Notes: generated by a model not told the origin, from the letters alone. A DNA stretch of 64,000 nucleotides from Arthrobacter sp. fls2-241-R2A-200 (GCF_030209745.1 NZ_JARVRJ010000001.1:62001-126000), one strand, 5' to 3'; positions 10,225-19,400 are shown, numbered from the stretch's first letter. Made by a program: numbers and translations.

Positions 10225-11670
10225 CTACGTGGACAAAAGCTCGGCGGGCGCTTCGTGGAAGGGGAGGCTGACCACCATGGTGGCACCGCCGCCGTCGGTC
10301 TCTTTGACCCGGACGGAGCCGCCGTGTGACCCGACGATCGCGGCAACGATTGCCAATCCGAGCCCGCTGCCACCGGTTTCCCGGGTGCGGGACGTGTCCG
10401 CCCGATAGAAGCGCTCGAAGATCTTGTTGGTTTCATCTTCCGGAATGCCGGGGCCGTGGTCCCTGATCTCGATGACCGATTCCGCGCCGTTTGGAGTGTG
10501 CTGAACTCCGACAGCAAGTTCTATGGGACTTCCCTCCGGCGTGTACCGCAGGGCATTTCCAACGAGGTTGCCTATGACCTGTCGGAGCTTTGCCTCGTCG
10601 CCCTGCACGGGGGCGGGGGTTGGTGCAGCGCCGGCAAGTCCCTGCAGCGTGATGGAGCGGTCGCCGCAGGAGGCCTTGGTGTCGACTACGGCGTCGTGGG
10701 CAAGGAGTTGCAGGTCCACAGGTTTGAGCTGCAAGGGGCGTTGCTCATCCAACCTGGCCAAGAGCAGCAGGTCCTCCACCATGGAGCCCATCCGTTTTGC
10801 TTCGCTCTCGATGCGCCCCATGGCCATGGCAACGTCTTCCTCGGTGGACAAGGCGCCATGGCGATACAGCTCGGAGAAACCACGGATGGTCACCAAAGGA
10901 GTGCGGAGCTCATGGGAGGCATCAGCGGCGAACCGGCGCATGCGGCCCTCGGACGCCGCCCGCGCGGCGAACGAGGCCTCAATGTGGGAGAGCATGGTGT
11001 TCAGTGACCTGCCCAGCCTGCCCACCTCGGTGTGCGGGTTGTCGAATTCCACGCGGCGGGATAGGTCACCCGCAGCAATGGCCGCCGCTGTTTTCTCCAC
11101 CCGCGCCAGCGGCCGGAAAGACCGCGCGACCGTCCAGGTGGCGATGAAGAATGCCAGCACCAGCGTCAGTAAACCAACGCCCACCACCACTAGGAGGGCG
11201 TGCTCCATGACCTTGTCCACAGGGGTAAGGGGGAGTCCGATGATGACAACGCCGCTCTGCCCGTTGGCGACCACTCCCACGGCAACTACACGCCAGTTGG
11301 TACCGGCCGTGCCCCTGACCTGGAAGGGGACATTGCCGCGATCCTTGGCTTCGGCCGGAGTGATGTTGGAGATCGCCGGCCGGTCGTTCTGGCTTCCGCC
11401 GAACGGGTAGGGGGCAAGGTTGGGTACGTAAAGGGTCAGCGAATAATCGGTGGGCACCGCAGTGTTGGGCTCAGACAGCTTGTCGAAGGATTGCTGGTCC
11501 TGGGCCAGCGCTACCGCGGCCTTGAGCTTGTCGTCCACCTGGCCTTGCAGATAGCTCTTGACGAGGGTCAAGGTGCCAGCGCCGGTGGCTGCCAGCGCCA
11601 ACAGCAGCAGACCCATGATGATCGCCACGAGCTGCGACCTCAGGGACGCCGACTTCCAGCGTTGCAGCAA
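10225..11670 (-). CDS. Sensor histidine kinase
   Basis: This is a 481-residue membrane sensor kinase. Transmembrane segment 1 (about residues 13-35) and segment 2 (about 157-180) bracket an extracellular sensor region of about 120 residues with no family I recognise. A HAMP linker, a HisKA domain with phospho-acceptor His253 (ASHELRTP), and a HATPase domain with N box (GNLVGNALRYTP), G1 (DHGPGIPED), F box (FERFYRAD) and G2 (GGSGLGLA) follow. It starts 2 nt after the response regulator stop, so the pair is one operon. The layout resembles MprB/TcrY-type kinases, but the signal is unknown. Confidence 0.93.
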   Translation of the reverse strand: MLQRWKSASLRSQLVAIIMGLLLLALAATGAGTLTLVKSYLQGQVDDKLKAAVALAQDQQSFDKLSEPNTAVPTDYSLTLYVPNLAPYPFGGSQNDRPAISNITPAEAKDRGNVPFQVRGTAGTNWRVVAVGVVANGQSGVVIIGLPLTPVDKVMEHALLVVVGVGLLTLVLAFFIATWTVARSFRPLARVEKTAAAIAAGDLSRRVEFDNPHTEVGRLGRSLNTMLSHIEASFAARAASEGRMRRFAADASHELRTPLVTIRGFSELYRHGALSTEEDVAMAMGRIESEAKRMGSMVEDLLLLARLDEQRPLQLKPVDLQLLAHDAVVDTKASCGDRSITLQGLAGAAPTPAPVQGDEAKLRQVIGNLVGNALRYTPEGSPIELAVGVQHTPNGAESVIEIRDHGPGIPEDETNKIFERFYRADTSRTRETGGSGLGLAIVAAIVGSHGGSVRVKETDGGGATMVVSLPFHEAPAELLST

Positions 11671-11672
11671 GG

Positions 11673-12383
11673 TCAGCGCTTCTCTGCCGTCCGCAGCACG
11701 TAACCGACGCCGCGTTTGGTCTGGATGAGGGCGGCAGCGTCAGGATCGATGTCCACTTTGCGCCGTAGGTAGGAGATGTAGGACTCGACGATCGACGCGT
11801 CACCGTTGAAGTCATACTCCCACACGTGGTCGAGGATTTGGGCTTTGGACAGGACGCGGTTGGGGTTGAGCATCAGGTAGCGCAGGAGCTTGAACTCTGT
11901 CGGCGAGAGCTCGATGACCGTCCCGCCGCGGCGGACCTCGTGGGCGTCGTCGTCCAGTTCAAGATCGTCAACCCGGATCACGGCGTCGTCATCTTCAAGC
12001 GGCTGCGTCCGCCGAAGGACCGCCCTGATACGTGCAACTACTTCGTCGAGGCTGAAGGGCTTGGTGACGTAGTCATCGCCGCCCACCGTGAGGCCGGTGA
12101 CCTTATCCTCGGTGTCGTCCTTTGCCGTGAGGAACAGGACCGGGAAGTGCTTGCCGGCCGCGCGAAGGCGCCGGGTGACGGTGAAGCCGTCCATGTCCGG
12201 CAACATCACGTCCAGTACCGCGAGGTCCGGAGCGTGGAGTTCCGCGGCAGCCAGGGCCTCGCGACCATTCGACGCAGCAACGACCTCGAAGCCTGCAAAG
12301 CGCAGCGACGTGGACAGCAGCTCGCGAATGTTGGGTTCGTCATCGACGACAAGCAGCTTTGCTTCCGGACCGTTCTTTTTCAT
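11673..12383 (-). CDS. OmpR/PhoB-family response regulator
   Basis: This 236-residue DNA-binding regulator is the partner of the kinase 2 nt downstream. The receiver domain has the acidic pair VVDDEP, the phospho-acceptor Asp58 (AVLDVMLPDMDGF) and the KPFS lysine. The C-terminal winged helix shows LSPTEFKLLRYL, ending with RGVGYVL, typical of the OmpR/PhoB class. I choose ATG 12383 because the receiver fold starts 10 residues later. A longer frame upstream (to 12497) has no homology-like content. GGGAG lies 12 nt before the start, slightly distant. Confidence 0.93.
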   Translation of the reverse strand: MKKNGPEAKLLVVDDEPNIRELLSTSLRFAGFEVVAASNGREALAAAELHAPDLAVLDVMLPDMDGFTVTRRLRAAGKHFPVLFLTAKDDTEDKVTGLTVGGDDYVTKPFSLDEVVARIRAVLRRTQPLEDDDAVIRVDDLELDDDAHEVRRGGTVIELSPTEFKLLRYLMLNPNRVLSKAQILDHVWEYDFNGDASIVESYISYLRRKVDIDPDAAALIQTKRGVGYVLRTAEKR

Positions 12384-12493
12384 GCATCCATGATGCTCCC
12401 AGTTTCTGGGAGTTTTCTGGATACCGCATGTGTGCTTACTGCGCGTCGTCGTTGGTGCCGCTGGTGGAGCGGACCCATATGGATTCGCTGCCG

Positions 12494-13126
12494 TCACCGG
12501 CCGAGTATTAGCCCGAGGCCCAACGCCACCATCGTGACGGCGATGGTGCCGTCAAGGATTCGCCAGGACAGCGGGCGCGCGAAGAAGCCGCGCAGGAAGC
12601 GGGCTCCGAATCCCAGGGAGCAAAACCAGAGGACACTTGCCGCCATGGCACCGGCGCCGAACCACCACTGCAGGGAGGCGCCTTGTGCGCTGGCCAGTGA
12701 ACCAATCAGGGCGATGTCCAAGTACACGTGCGGATTAAGCCACGTCAGCGCCAGCATCGTAGTCACGAGGGTAATCGCGCCCCGCTTGGGTTCCCCGGGC
12801 ACCGGAGCCGCGTCCGCGCTGAGCGATTGCGGAGTCAGTGCACGCTTGGCCGCCATGGCACCGTAGGTCACCAGGAAGGCTGCACCAACAAAGCGAAGCA
12901 CGACGACGGCGGTAGGCGCCGCCGTCACGAGGGCGCCGATGCCCAATACACCTGCGGCGATGAGGACGGCGTCGGACAGGGCGCAGACCGCGACAATCGG
13001 AATTATGTGCTCCCCGCGGATTCCCTGCCGTAGAACGAAGGCGTTCTGAGCGCCGATGGCAACGATGAGGGCCAGTCCCGTGGCAAGGCCGAGGCCGGCG
13101 GTGTGGAGAAAGTCTTGGTAGGTCAC
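12494..13126 (-). CDS. lysE: LysE/ArgO-family basic amino-acid exporter
   Basis: This 210-residue protein has six hydrophobic segments and the family motifs GAQNAFVLRQGI near the N-terminus and LTWLNPHVYLD in the middle. LysE exports lysine and arginine to prevent toxic build-up. The GTG start at 13126 is supported by TAGCTT ending 6 nt upstream, meaning a leaderless message. The divergent neighbour is the LysG/ArgP regulator, the classic arrangement in Corynebacterium and relatives, so lysine- or arginine-induced expression is expected. Confidence 0.93.
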   Translation of the reverse strand: MTYQDFLHTAGLGLATGLALIVAIGAQNAFVLRQGIRGEHIIPIVAVCALSDAVLIAAGVLGIGALVTAAPTAVVVLRFVGAAFLVTYGAMAAKRALTPQSLSADAAPVPGEPKRGAITLVTTMLALTWLNPHVYLDIALIGSLASAQGASLQWWFGAGAMAASVLWFCSLGFGARFLRGFFARPLSWRILDGTIAVTMVALGLGLILGR

Positions 13127-13132
13127 TCATTC

Positions 13133-13189
13133 AAGCTACTGATAGAGGGGTAAATTAGACCAGCTAAAGAAACTTCGTTAGCGTAAGAT
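13133..13189. promoter_or_regulatory. Divergent leaderless promoters of lysE and lysG
   Basis: On the minus strand TAGCTT (13133-13138) ends 6 nt before the lysE GTG. On the plus strand TAAGAT (13184-13189) ends 6 nt before the lysG ATG. The 69-bp gap also contains the half-repeats TTAGACCAGCTAA and TTCGTTAGCGTAA, reasonable places for LysG binding, but I cannot assign an exact operator. Confidence 0.55.
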
Positions 13190-13195
13190 CTCCTT

Positions 13196-14122
13196 ATGTC
13201 CAGTTTCTCCTCCGAGCAGTTGCTCACGTTCGCCACGGTCCTCTCGGAGGGCACATTGGATGCTACCGCGCGGGTACTGCACATCACGCCGTCGGCGGTT
13301 TCGCAGCGCCTGAAGGCCTTGGAGCAGTCGGCCGGCAGGGTTTTGCTGCAGAGAAGCAACCCCGCCCAGGCCACTGAAGCCGGCGAGGTGGTGTTGCGTT
13401 TGGCGAGGCAGGTGGCCCAACTCGAGGCGGACGCCGGGCGGGAATTGGGACTCAGCCTGGACGGGGCGCAGGTTGCTGTCCCCATCGTGGTGAACGCTGA
13501 CTCTTTGGCGGTCTGGTTTCTGAAGGCCCTGGCGCAGGTCCCCGACGAACTCAACCTCACCTTTGATCTGCATCGCGACGACGAACAGCATTCCACCTCG
13601 CTGCTGCGTTCCGGGACGGTCATGGCAGCGGTTACGTCAACACCTGAGGCTGTTCAAGGGTGCCGCGTGGAGAGCCTCGGGGTCATGAGGTACGGGGCCG
13701 TGGCGCGACCCTCCTTTGTCAAGCGCTGGTTCTCCGAGTTTCCGCAGGGGATGGACGCCAACGTCCTCAACGCAGCACCGGCGGTCGATTTCGATCGGAA
13801 AGACACATACCAGTGGGCCTATGTGCAGGCACTCGGCAAAGCGACAGGGGGTGTGGTTCCTGAGGGCAAGGGACCGCGGCACTATGTTCCGGCAACCCAG
13901 GACTTCGCGGACGCCATCCGTTTGGGGCTTGGCTGGGGCTTGATCCCCGAGGCCCAATGCGCACCGGATATTGCCAGGGGTCGGCTGACGGAACTCTTTC
14001 CGGACCGCCCCTTTGACGTGCCGCTGTATTGGCAACGGTGGAAGACGGCATCCCCGGTCCTGGAGGCGCTCAGCGACACGGTGCGGGCGGTCTCGGGACA
14101 GTATCTGCTCCGGATCCGCTGA
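13196..14122 (+). CDS. lysG: LysR-family regulator ArgP/LysG
   Basis: This 308-residue LysR-type regulator has an N-terminal winged helix (LDATARVLHITPSAVSQRLK, about residues 22-41) and a C-terminal periplasmic-binding-like effector domain with AALTSTPEAVQGCRVE-type features, as in the ArgP/LysG/IciA group. Those proteins sense lysine or arginine and activate the exporter gene. It faces lysE across 69 bp, which makes the specific assignment strong. The ATG at 13196 follows a -10 element by 6 nt, so translation is probably leaderless. Confidence 0.93.
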   Translation: MSSFSSEQLLTFATVLSEGTLDATARVLHITPSAVSQRLKALEQSAGRVLLQRSNPAQATEAGEVVLRLARQVAQLEADAGRELGLSLDGAQVAVPIVVNADSLAVWFLKALAQVPDELNLTFDLHRDDEQHSTSLLRSGTVMAAVTSTPEAVQGCRVESLGVMRYGAVARPSFVKRWFSEFPQGMDANVLNAAPAVDFDRKDTYQWAYVQALGKATGGVVPEGKGPRHYVPATQDFADAIRLGLGWGLIPEAQCAPDIARGRLTELFPDRPFDVPLYWQRWKTASPVLEALSDTVRAVSGQYLLRIR

Positions 14123-14218
14123 ACGCCTGCTTCAGATGCTGAAACACGGTCCGTTGAAATTCAGAACACGCCCACGGATGCTGCTAAAAATGTCAGTGCC
14201 CGGTTCCACACTTAAAAC

Positions 14219-14443
14219 ATGGCAAACTCAGCAGCTCCAGTAAGCATCCACCAGCTCCAAGACCTCGAGGGTGTCGAGTTCCACGTGACTTACCTGGACA
14301 CCGATACCGGCCGGGTCCGCCGCGAAGACTTCCAAGACCTCGCCGCGGCGGAACGCTTTGCCAGTGCCCAACTTCGCGACGCCGACTGCTGGGCTGTCGT
14401 GGACCACGTCAAGGTCACGGCCACCAGCAGGATGGTTGCCTAG
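14219..14443 (+). CDS. Small hypothetical protein (74 residues)
   Basis: This is a 74-residue soluble, acidic protein that I do not recognise. It reads as a plausible small alpha/beta fold: FHVTYLDTDTGRVRREDF, then an Ala-rich helix AAAERFASAQL, then CWAVVDHVKVTAT. Codon use is like that of neighbouring genes, and the frame is well conserved in composition. No good ribosome site precedes ATG 14219. The 3' end carries a partial duplication that includes its stop codon, and a perfect hairpin follows 60 nt downstream. Confidence 0.6.
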   Translation: MANSAAPVSIHQLQDLEGVEFHVTYLDTDTGRVRREDFQDLAAAERFASAQLRDADCWAVVDHVKVTATSRMVA

Positions 14444-14489
14444 CAACTGCAATGGCTGCGCAGCGGCTGCATGGTTGCCTGGCAACTGC
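14432..14489. repeat. 19-bp direct repeat spanning a stop codon
   Basis: ATGGTTGCCTAGCAACTGC (14432-14450) recurs as ATGGTTGCCTGGCAACTGC (14471-14489), one mismatch and exactly 39 bp apart. The mismatch turns the TAG stop into TGG. Each copy contains a small palindrome, GTTGCC-N-GCAAC. Confidence 0.75.
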
Positions 14490-14505
14490 GCACGCATCAA
14501 GTTTG

Positions 14506-14548
14506 GAGCCGGTGTTCCGGGTCCTCAGCGATGACGGAACACCGGCTC
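14506..14548 (+). terminator. Perfect 14-bp hairpin after the small hypothetical gene
   Basis: GAGCCGGTGTTCCG (14506-14519) and CGGAACACCGGCTC (14535-14548) are exact inverted copies with a 15-nt loop. No T-run follows, so termination may be weak or factor-assisted. Confidence 0.55.
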
Positions 14549-14920
14549 TCGCGGCCCAAGCCGCGCGGATGGCGGTCCGAGGCAGGTTGCTGGTCGCCCG
14601 ATCAACGGGCCAGACAACAACTGCCCGCCACCAAAGCAGGAAAGAGACACTGATGACAGCAAGCAACGGATAGTTCCCGCGTACATCACAGATCCAAGCG
14701 TGGACCACCGGGCGTTACGCAGGGTGGAGTGCTCGTGGGACTATCGCAGGACTTCAGGCCCTTAAACCGTCGGCTCCCTGGCTACGGGCTACCCCCACCG
14801 CCGACGACTGGCCGCCAAGTTGCCTGGACCAAGGGCAACCCTTCAGGGCGGAAAGCTTCACTTCGAATCGTAAAGTCGCTGGAGGTTAACCGCAAGACCC
14901 CCGGGCTTGGATTGCCGCGG
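14549..14920. other. Gene-free stretch
   Basis: I find no supported gene here. A six-codon frame (14652-14672) with a purine-rich upstream sequence is too short to call. Longer frames lack homology-like composition and run into the helicase gene. It may be the eroded remains of a lost gene. Confidence 0.4.
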
Positions 14921-16579
14921 CTATTGCCCTTGCTCGATGCCCTTCCCAACGTCTTTGGCGTCCATGATCCGGTACGCGTAGCCTTGCTCAGCCAGGAAGC
15001 GTTGGCGTTTGGCAGCGAAGTCCTGGTCCAAGGTGTCCCGGGCCACCAGCGAGTAGAAACGCGCGGCACGGCCGTCTTTTTTGGGACGCAGCAGCCGACC
15101 CAGCCGCTGCGCTTCTTCCTGGCGTGAGCCGAAGGAACCGGAGACTTGGATGGCTACCGAAGCTTCTGGCAGATCGATGGAAAAGTTGGCCACTTTGGAC
15201 ACCACCAGCGTGGTGATTTCGCCCCTTCTAAAGGCGTCAAAGAGGCTCTGGCGTGCCTTGACCGTGGTTTCGCCTTTGATAAGCGGGGCACCCAAACGCT
15301 CGGCGATCTCGTCCAGTTGGTCGATGTACTGCCCGATCACCAAGAGCTGTTCGCCTTTGTGCACGTCAACGAGTTCCTCCACCAGGGCGGTCTTGGTTTC
15401 CGAGGTAGCACAGAGCCGGTATTTGTCCGCGTCGTCTGCCATGGCGTAGGCCACCCGTTCGTCCCTGGGGAGGTCCACCCGTACCTCCACACAGTCCGCG
15501 GGCGCGATATAACCTTGGGCCTCGATGTCCTTCCACGGGGCGTCATACCTCTTGGGGCCGATCAGGCTGAAAACCTCGCCTTCACGGCCATCCTCCCGCA
15601 CCAGGGTTGCAGTTAGTCCCAGCCGACGGCGGGCCTGGAGGTCCGCTGTCATGCGGAAGATCGGGGCGGGCAGCAGATGGACCTCGTCATAGATGATGAG
15701 CCCCCAGTCGTGGCCGTCCACGAGTTCCAAATGCGGATAGAGGCCCCCGCGCTTGGTGGTAAGCACTTGGTACGTGGCAATGGTGACAGGCCGTACTTCT
15801 TTGACGGCACCGGAGTACTCGCCAATCTCATCCGCCGTGAGTGAGGTCCGCTTGAGCAGCTCATCCTTCCACTGCCGGGCCGAGACCGTGTTGGTCACCA
15901 GAATGAGCGTGGTGGTTGAGGATGTTGCCATCGCTGCGGCGCCCACGAGTGTCTTTCCAGCCCCGCAAGGAAGTACCACCACGCCGCTGCCGCCGGCCCA
16001 GAAATTCTCGGTGGCCACCTTCTGGTAGGGGCGCAGCTGCCAGTTGCTTTCGTCTAGCCTGATCAGGTGCGGCTGCCCATCGACGTACCCAGCCAGGTCT
16101 TCTGCCGGCCAGCCGAGCTTGAGCAGCAGTTGCTTCAGCTGACCGCGCTGGGAGGAATGGACCACCACGGTTTCGCCATCGATTCTGGGCCCGAGCAGCG
16201 GGGCGATCTTCTTGGCCCGGATGACCTCTTCCAGAACTGGGTAATCGTCGGTGCGCATCACCAGGCCGTGCTGGGGGTCTTTCTCGAGCCGGAGCCGACC
16301 ATAGCGCGACATGGTTTCTTCGACATCGATCAACAGCGAGTGCGGCACGGGAAACCGCGAATACTTCAGCAACGTGTCCAGCACCTGCTCGGCGTCCAAT
16401 CCGGCAGCCCTCGCGTTCCAGAGCCCCAGGGGAGTCAAACGGTAGCTGTGCATATGTTCAGGGGCCCGCTCAAGTTCGGCGAAAGCGGCGATGGCATGCC
16501 GGGCCTCCGTGGCCAGCTCATGATCTACCTCGAGCAGGATGGTCTTATCACTTTGAACGATCAGGGGACCGTCGGTCAC
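14921..16579 (-). CDS. XPB/Ssl2-family DNA helicase
   Basis: This 552-residue superfamily 2 helicase resembles bacterial XPB (mycobacterial type), a 3'-5' DNA helicase with a presumed role in repair. An N-terminal accessory domain (residues 1-180) precedes motif Q (LRPYQKVA), Walker A LPCGAGKT (203-210), the DEVH box (298-301) and motif III GLTATLVRED. The C-terminal RecA lobe contains VSKVANFSIDLPEA and QRLGRLLRPK (motif VI). I choose GTG 16579 because GAGGA lies just upstream; an open frame extends further without homology. It lies 40 nt after the helicase-C gene, so the two form one operon. Confidence 0.92.
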   Translation of the reverse strand: MTDGPLIVQSDKTILLEVDHELATEARHAIAAFAELERAPEHMHSYRLTPLGLWNARAAGLDAEQVLDTLLKYSRFPVPHSLLIDVEETMSRYGRLRLEKDPQHGLVMRTDDYPVLEEVIRAKKIAPLLGPRIDGETVVVHSSQRGQLKQLLLKLGWPAEDLAGYVDGQPHLIRLDESNWQLRPYQKVATENFWAGGSGVVVLPCGAGKTLVGAAAMATSSTTTLILVTNTVSARQWKDELLKRTSLTADEIGEYSGAVKEVRPVTIATYQVLTTKRGGLYPHLELVDGHDWGLIIYDEVHLLPAPIFRMTADLQARRRLGLTATLVREDGREGEVFSLIGPKRYDAPWKDIEAQGYIAPADCVEVRVDLPRDERVAYAMADDADKYRLCATSETKTALVEELVDVHKGEQLLVIGQYIDQLDEIAERLGAPLIKGETTVKARQSLFDAFRRGEITTLVVSKVANFSIDLPEASVAIQVSGSFGSRQEEAQRLGRLLRPKKDGRAARFYSLVARDTLDQDFAAKRQRFLAEQGYAYRIMDAKDVGKGIEQGQ

Positions 16580-16619
16580 GGTTGATTCCTCACTAGCACG
16601 GCTTGGGCGAAGGCAGCCG

Positions 16620-19082
16620 TCATGAATGCACTTCTCCTGCGGGTTCCACATCGATAATCCGATGAATTGACAGCACACGCTCTGTTTCCTTGGCGGGATC
16701 GAATACGCGCACACGTCCACCGGACACGGACACTGGAACAACGGTTTCAGTGTTTGCATTCCCCAAGCTGTCCACCACATTCATGGTGACAGCCTGTTTA
16801 AGCCGGATGGCCTTTTGGAGTGTTTCCAGTCCCAGTTGCGTGGCAGTTTCACCGGTGGAGTCAGCCGGAGCCGGCTGTTGGCGCCGCAGAACCGACAACT
16901 GCGCCTCGACGTCGTCGTCCGGGGGAGCTGTGCGCGGAGCCGTATAGACGGGGCGGGCACTGCCGGGACTCGGCGCCGTTCGCTTGAAACGCACGACGGC
17001 GGGCTCGGCCTCTTGCACGGCGGGGGAGAGTCCCAGCTCACGCAGCACGCGCGCCGTTTCGCGCGGGCTGGCCGAAGAGGTCAAAACAGTGGGCGCGATA
17101 CGCACCAGGCTCAGGGCGGACGTGCGGGCTTCGCGAAGCAGGTCCATGATGGCTGTTTCGTCGTCGCTTTGAATGAAGCTGGCACTCGTGCCGATCCGCA
17201 AGCGGCCGTGCCTGGACGCCGTGTCCTGCACGAGGTACGCCAGTGGTTGCGGCACCGGGGTTGCGGAGTGTTCGCGGAGGAACGCCAACAGCGAGTCCGC
17301 ATCCTGTCCGGCGTCGAGCGCCCGGCGGATGGTGGTGGGGGAGAATCGGTAGATCGACGCCGGGCCCTGGCCTTCGGCGTCGGCCATCAACAGGAGTGTC
17401 TCGCTGAGTTCGGGGGCCAGATACCCGGGTGCCACGGCCGTGAGGTCTGCCTGCAAGAGGATGTGGTTGACGGCAGCAGGCAGATGTTCGCCGAGGATAT
17501 CGAGTGCGCGCTCAGGTTGGCCGGCGGCGATCGCGGAGCCCAACTGCGTGAACGCGCCCGAGCCCATCAGCCCCAGGATCTCCGCCTCTTCCAGGATCCC
17601 GCGGACCAACGAGCTGAACCGGCGGGCCATCCGGGGCTGGGCCCACTCGGCACGCTGCAGCACGGCGCGGGCGTCCAGGACAGGCGCCTTTCCGTCCGGC
17701 GCGGCTGCTTCGGCCGTGAGTTCGTTGAGTATTTCCAAGATCCTCCGCCGGACCACCGGAGCATCGGGACGCTGGGCCTCTGCGGACAGCACGTTGATGG
17801 TGGCCGAAGCCCCTCCTGGGTGGGATGCAGACGTGGGACCTGCGAGCCGTTGCCCCACCAATGAGGGTGCGCGCTCACTGGCCAACCACGCGTTGACAAG
17901 CCATAGCCACTGCTCCTGCCGGGGTAGGCCGAGCCACTCCAAGGACGGTGGCTGTACCCACGACGAGCTGTCCACATCCAGGCGCACGAGTCCGGCCAAA
18001 GCGCACAGCTCAAGCAGCACGTCGGTCTGGTGTTCGCCGCAACGGATCGATTCAGCCAAACGGCGTAGCTCACGGACGCCCACCCCACCGCTGCGAAGCG
18101 TAGCCAAGGGTTGCTCACGGACCCCGAAGAGCAACTCCCCGGCCAAGCGCAACGTCTCGGCGATGGCGCCCATGGCAGCGTTGCGGCGCAGGGAGGCGCT
18201 GGTGCTGCCGAGCTCCGGCACTGGCGGAGAGAGCGTGAAGTCCTCCACGATGTAGCCGCCGCGAAGAGCCAGCCCCACGCTGTGGGGCAACTCCACATGG
18301 CCAGCGTCCAGGGGGACCAAGAGACTGCGCGCCAGTAACCAATCGATAGGTCCGACGTCGGAATTTTCGTGGGTCACGGAAGCCCGGCGTTGCGCTTGGG
18401 GCACCGCGCCCATGGCCCAATCGCCGAACTTTTCCAATAACGCCAGGGTACGTTCGGGTGCGGTGGCCAGAATGGCGTGCACCTTCTCCGGCGTTGCCGT
18501 CCAGCGTTGCAGGGCAAGCGCCGCGTCCATGGGGGTGCTTGCCGCTTGTATGTCTTCACCGCTGCGGTGGACTTCGGCCACGAGCTGGACCACGCGCTGG
18601 GCGTAAGCGGGCTGGAGCCGGACCAGTTCCGTATAACTACGACCCAACCCCGCCGGGTAGATGCCGATAACGTCCTTAAGGCTTCCGACGGGAAGGTAGA
18701 AGCGTTGCCGCGCTGTCGCGGCCGGCGAGCCCGCGGGCGGATCCGCACGGTGAACCAAGGCCAGCTCCTGCAGCTTGGCGAGGATGCGGTCCAGGGCCGT
18801 CAACGTGGACCCGGCGATGACTTTCTTCAGCCCGGCAGCTGAAACGCTGTGGCCCGTATCGGTATTGGTGCAAAGGTGCAGTGTTTCCAGGACCTGCATT
18901 TCCGGTTTATTCAGCCGTTCCAAGGCCCGTTGCACACTGACACGTGCGCTGGCCCGCGCCGCCAGGGCGGCGAAATCCGGTGCCATGGGGGAGATCAGGT
19001 CCGGTCGCGCAGCAAACAACGCCCGCAGCGAGTCATCGCTGCGCGCTTCCAGTTCCTTGCTGAGCGCGCGAATAAGGGACAT
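16620..19082 (-). CDS. Helicase-associated (helicase C-terminal-like domain) protein
   Basis: This large 820-residue soluble protein lies upstream of the XPB helicase and almost certainly acts with it. It matches the helicase-associated/Helicase_C_3-type family found beside XPB in Actinobacteria. There is no Walker A or DEAD box, so it is not a helicase itself. The N-terminal 250 residues are helical with winged-helix-like segments (LERLNKPEMQVLETLHLCTN). The last third, from AILQADLTAVAPGYLAP-like sequence, is the conserved domain. A Pro/Ala-rich charged linker follows. ATG 19082 is supported by TAACGT ending 7 nt upstream. Its molecular activity is unknown. Confidence 0.85.
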   Translation of the reverse strand: MSLIRALSKELEARSDDSLRALFAARPDLISPMAPDFAALAARASARVSVQRALERLNKPEMQVLETLHLCTNTDTGHSVSAAGLKKVIAGSTLTALDRILAKLQELALVHRADPPAGSPAATARQRFYLPVGSLKDVIGIYPAGLGRSYTELVRLQPAYAQRVVQLVAEVHRSGEDIQAASTPMDAALALQRWTATPEKVHAILATAPERTLALLEKFGDWAMGAVPQAQRRASVTHENSDVGPIDWLLARSLLVPLDAGHVELPHSVGLALRGGYIVEDFTLSPPVPELGSTSASLRRNAAMGAIAETLRLAGELLFGVREQPLATLRSGGVGVRELRRLAESIRCGEHQTDVLLELCALAGLVRLDVDSSSWVQPPSLEWLGLPRQEQWLWLVNAWLASERAPSLVGQRLAGPTSASHPGGASATINVLSAEAQRPDAPVVRRRILEILNELTAEAAAPDGKAPVLDARAVLQRAEWAQPRMARRFSSLVRGILEEAEILGLMGSGAFTQLGSAIAAGQPERALDILGEHLPAAVNHILLQADLTAVAPGYLAPELSETLLLMADAEGQGPASIYRFSPTTIRRALDAGQDADSLLAFLREHSATPVPQPLAYLVQDTASRHGRLRIGTSASFIQSDDETAIMDLLREARTSALSLVRIAPTVLTSSASPRETARVLRELGLSPAVQEAEPAVVRFKRTAPSPGSARPVYTAPRTAPPDDDVEAQLSVLRRQQPAPADSTGETATQLGLETLQKAIRLKQAVTMNVVDSLGNANTETVVPVSVSGGRVRVFDPAKETERVLSIHRIIDVEPAGEVHS

Positions 19083-19089
19083 CAATCCA

Positions 19090-19095
19090 ACGTTA
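19090..19095 (-). promoter_or_regulatory. -10 box of a leaderless promoter (helicase operon)
   Basis: TAACGT on the minus strand is followed by 7 nt and then the ATG at 19082, fixing the start of the helicase-associated gene over a TTG one codon earlier. Confidence 0.5.
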
Positions 19096-19172
19096 CCGCC
19101 ACTGGAGCGCCGCTGGTTGTTCGCGGACTTTCTTGGGGGTTGTTATCGCCGGTATTGCAGGTTCATGCCGCG

Positions 19173-19388
19173 CTACTGGCGGCGGCGCTCCCGGATGGCA
19201 CCCACCATCACCAGGGCAGCGAGTATGAACGCCAGCGGCAGTCCGTACAGCGCCGTTGACGTGACCCACACCGGTGCCACACCGCCGTCGAACGCCACAA
19301 CCATGACAGCCCCGACGGCGGCGAGGGACACCGCTGCTACCAGCGCGGCCAAAACCATGAGGGGGCGGCGAGGGCCCGGAGAAGTCAT
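19173..19388 (-). CDS. Small two-helix membrane protein
   Basis: This is a 71-residue protein with two hydrophobic helices (about residues 10-32 and 43-63), a short outside loop, and a basic C-terminal tail IRERRRQ that should stay in the cytoplasm. I do not recognise a family. The start is supported by TAGCGT ending 6 nt before the ATG. It lies upstream of the helicase genes on the same strand, but about 90 nt separate them and the helicase gene has its own -10 box. Confidence 0.65.
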   Translation of the reverse strand: MTSPGPRRPLMVLAALVAAVSLAAVGAVMVVAFDGGVAPVWVTSTALYGLPLAFILAALVMVGAIRERRRQ

Positions 19389-19394
19389 ATCCCA

Positions 19395-19400
19395 ACGCTA
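19395..19400 (-). promoter_or_regulatory. -10 box of a leaderless promoter (small membrane protein)
   Basis: TAGCGT on the minus strand is followed by 6 nt and then the ATG at 19388. Confidence 0.5.

Noticed and set aside
14652..14672. A six-codon frame with an upstream purine stretch
   Set aside because: It is too short to support without further evidence and is followed by no matching gene.
14729..15127. A 132-codon frame in the gene-free stretch
   Set aside because: It overlaps the end of the XPB helicase, and its residues show no recognisable pattern.
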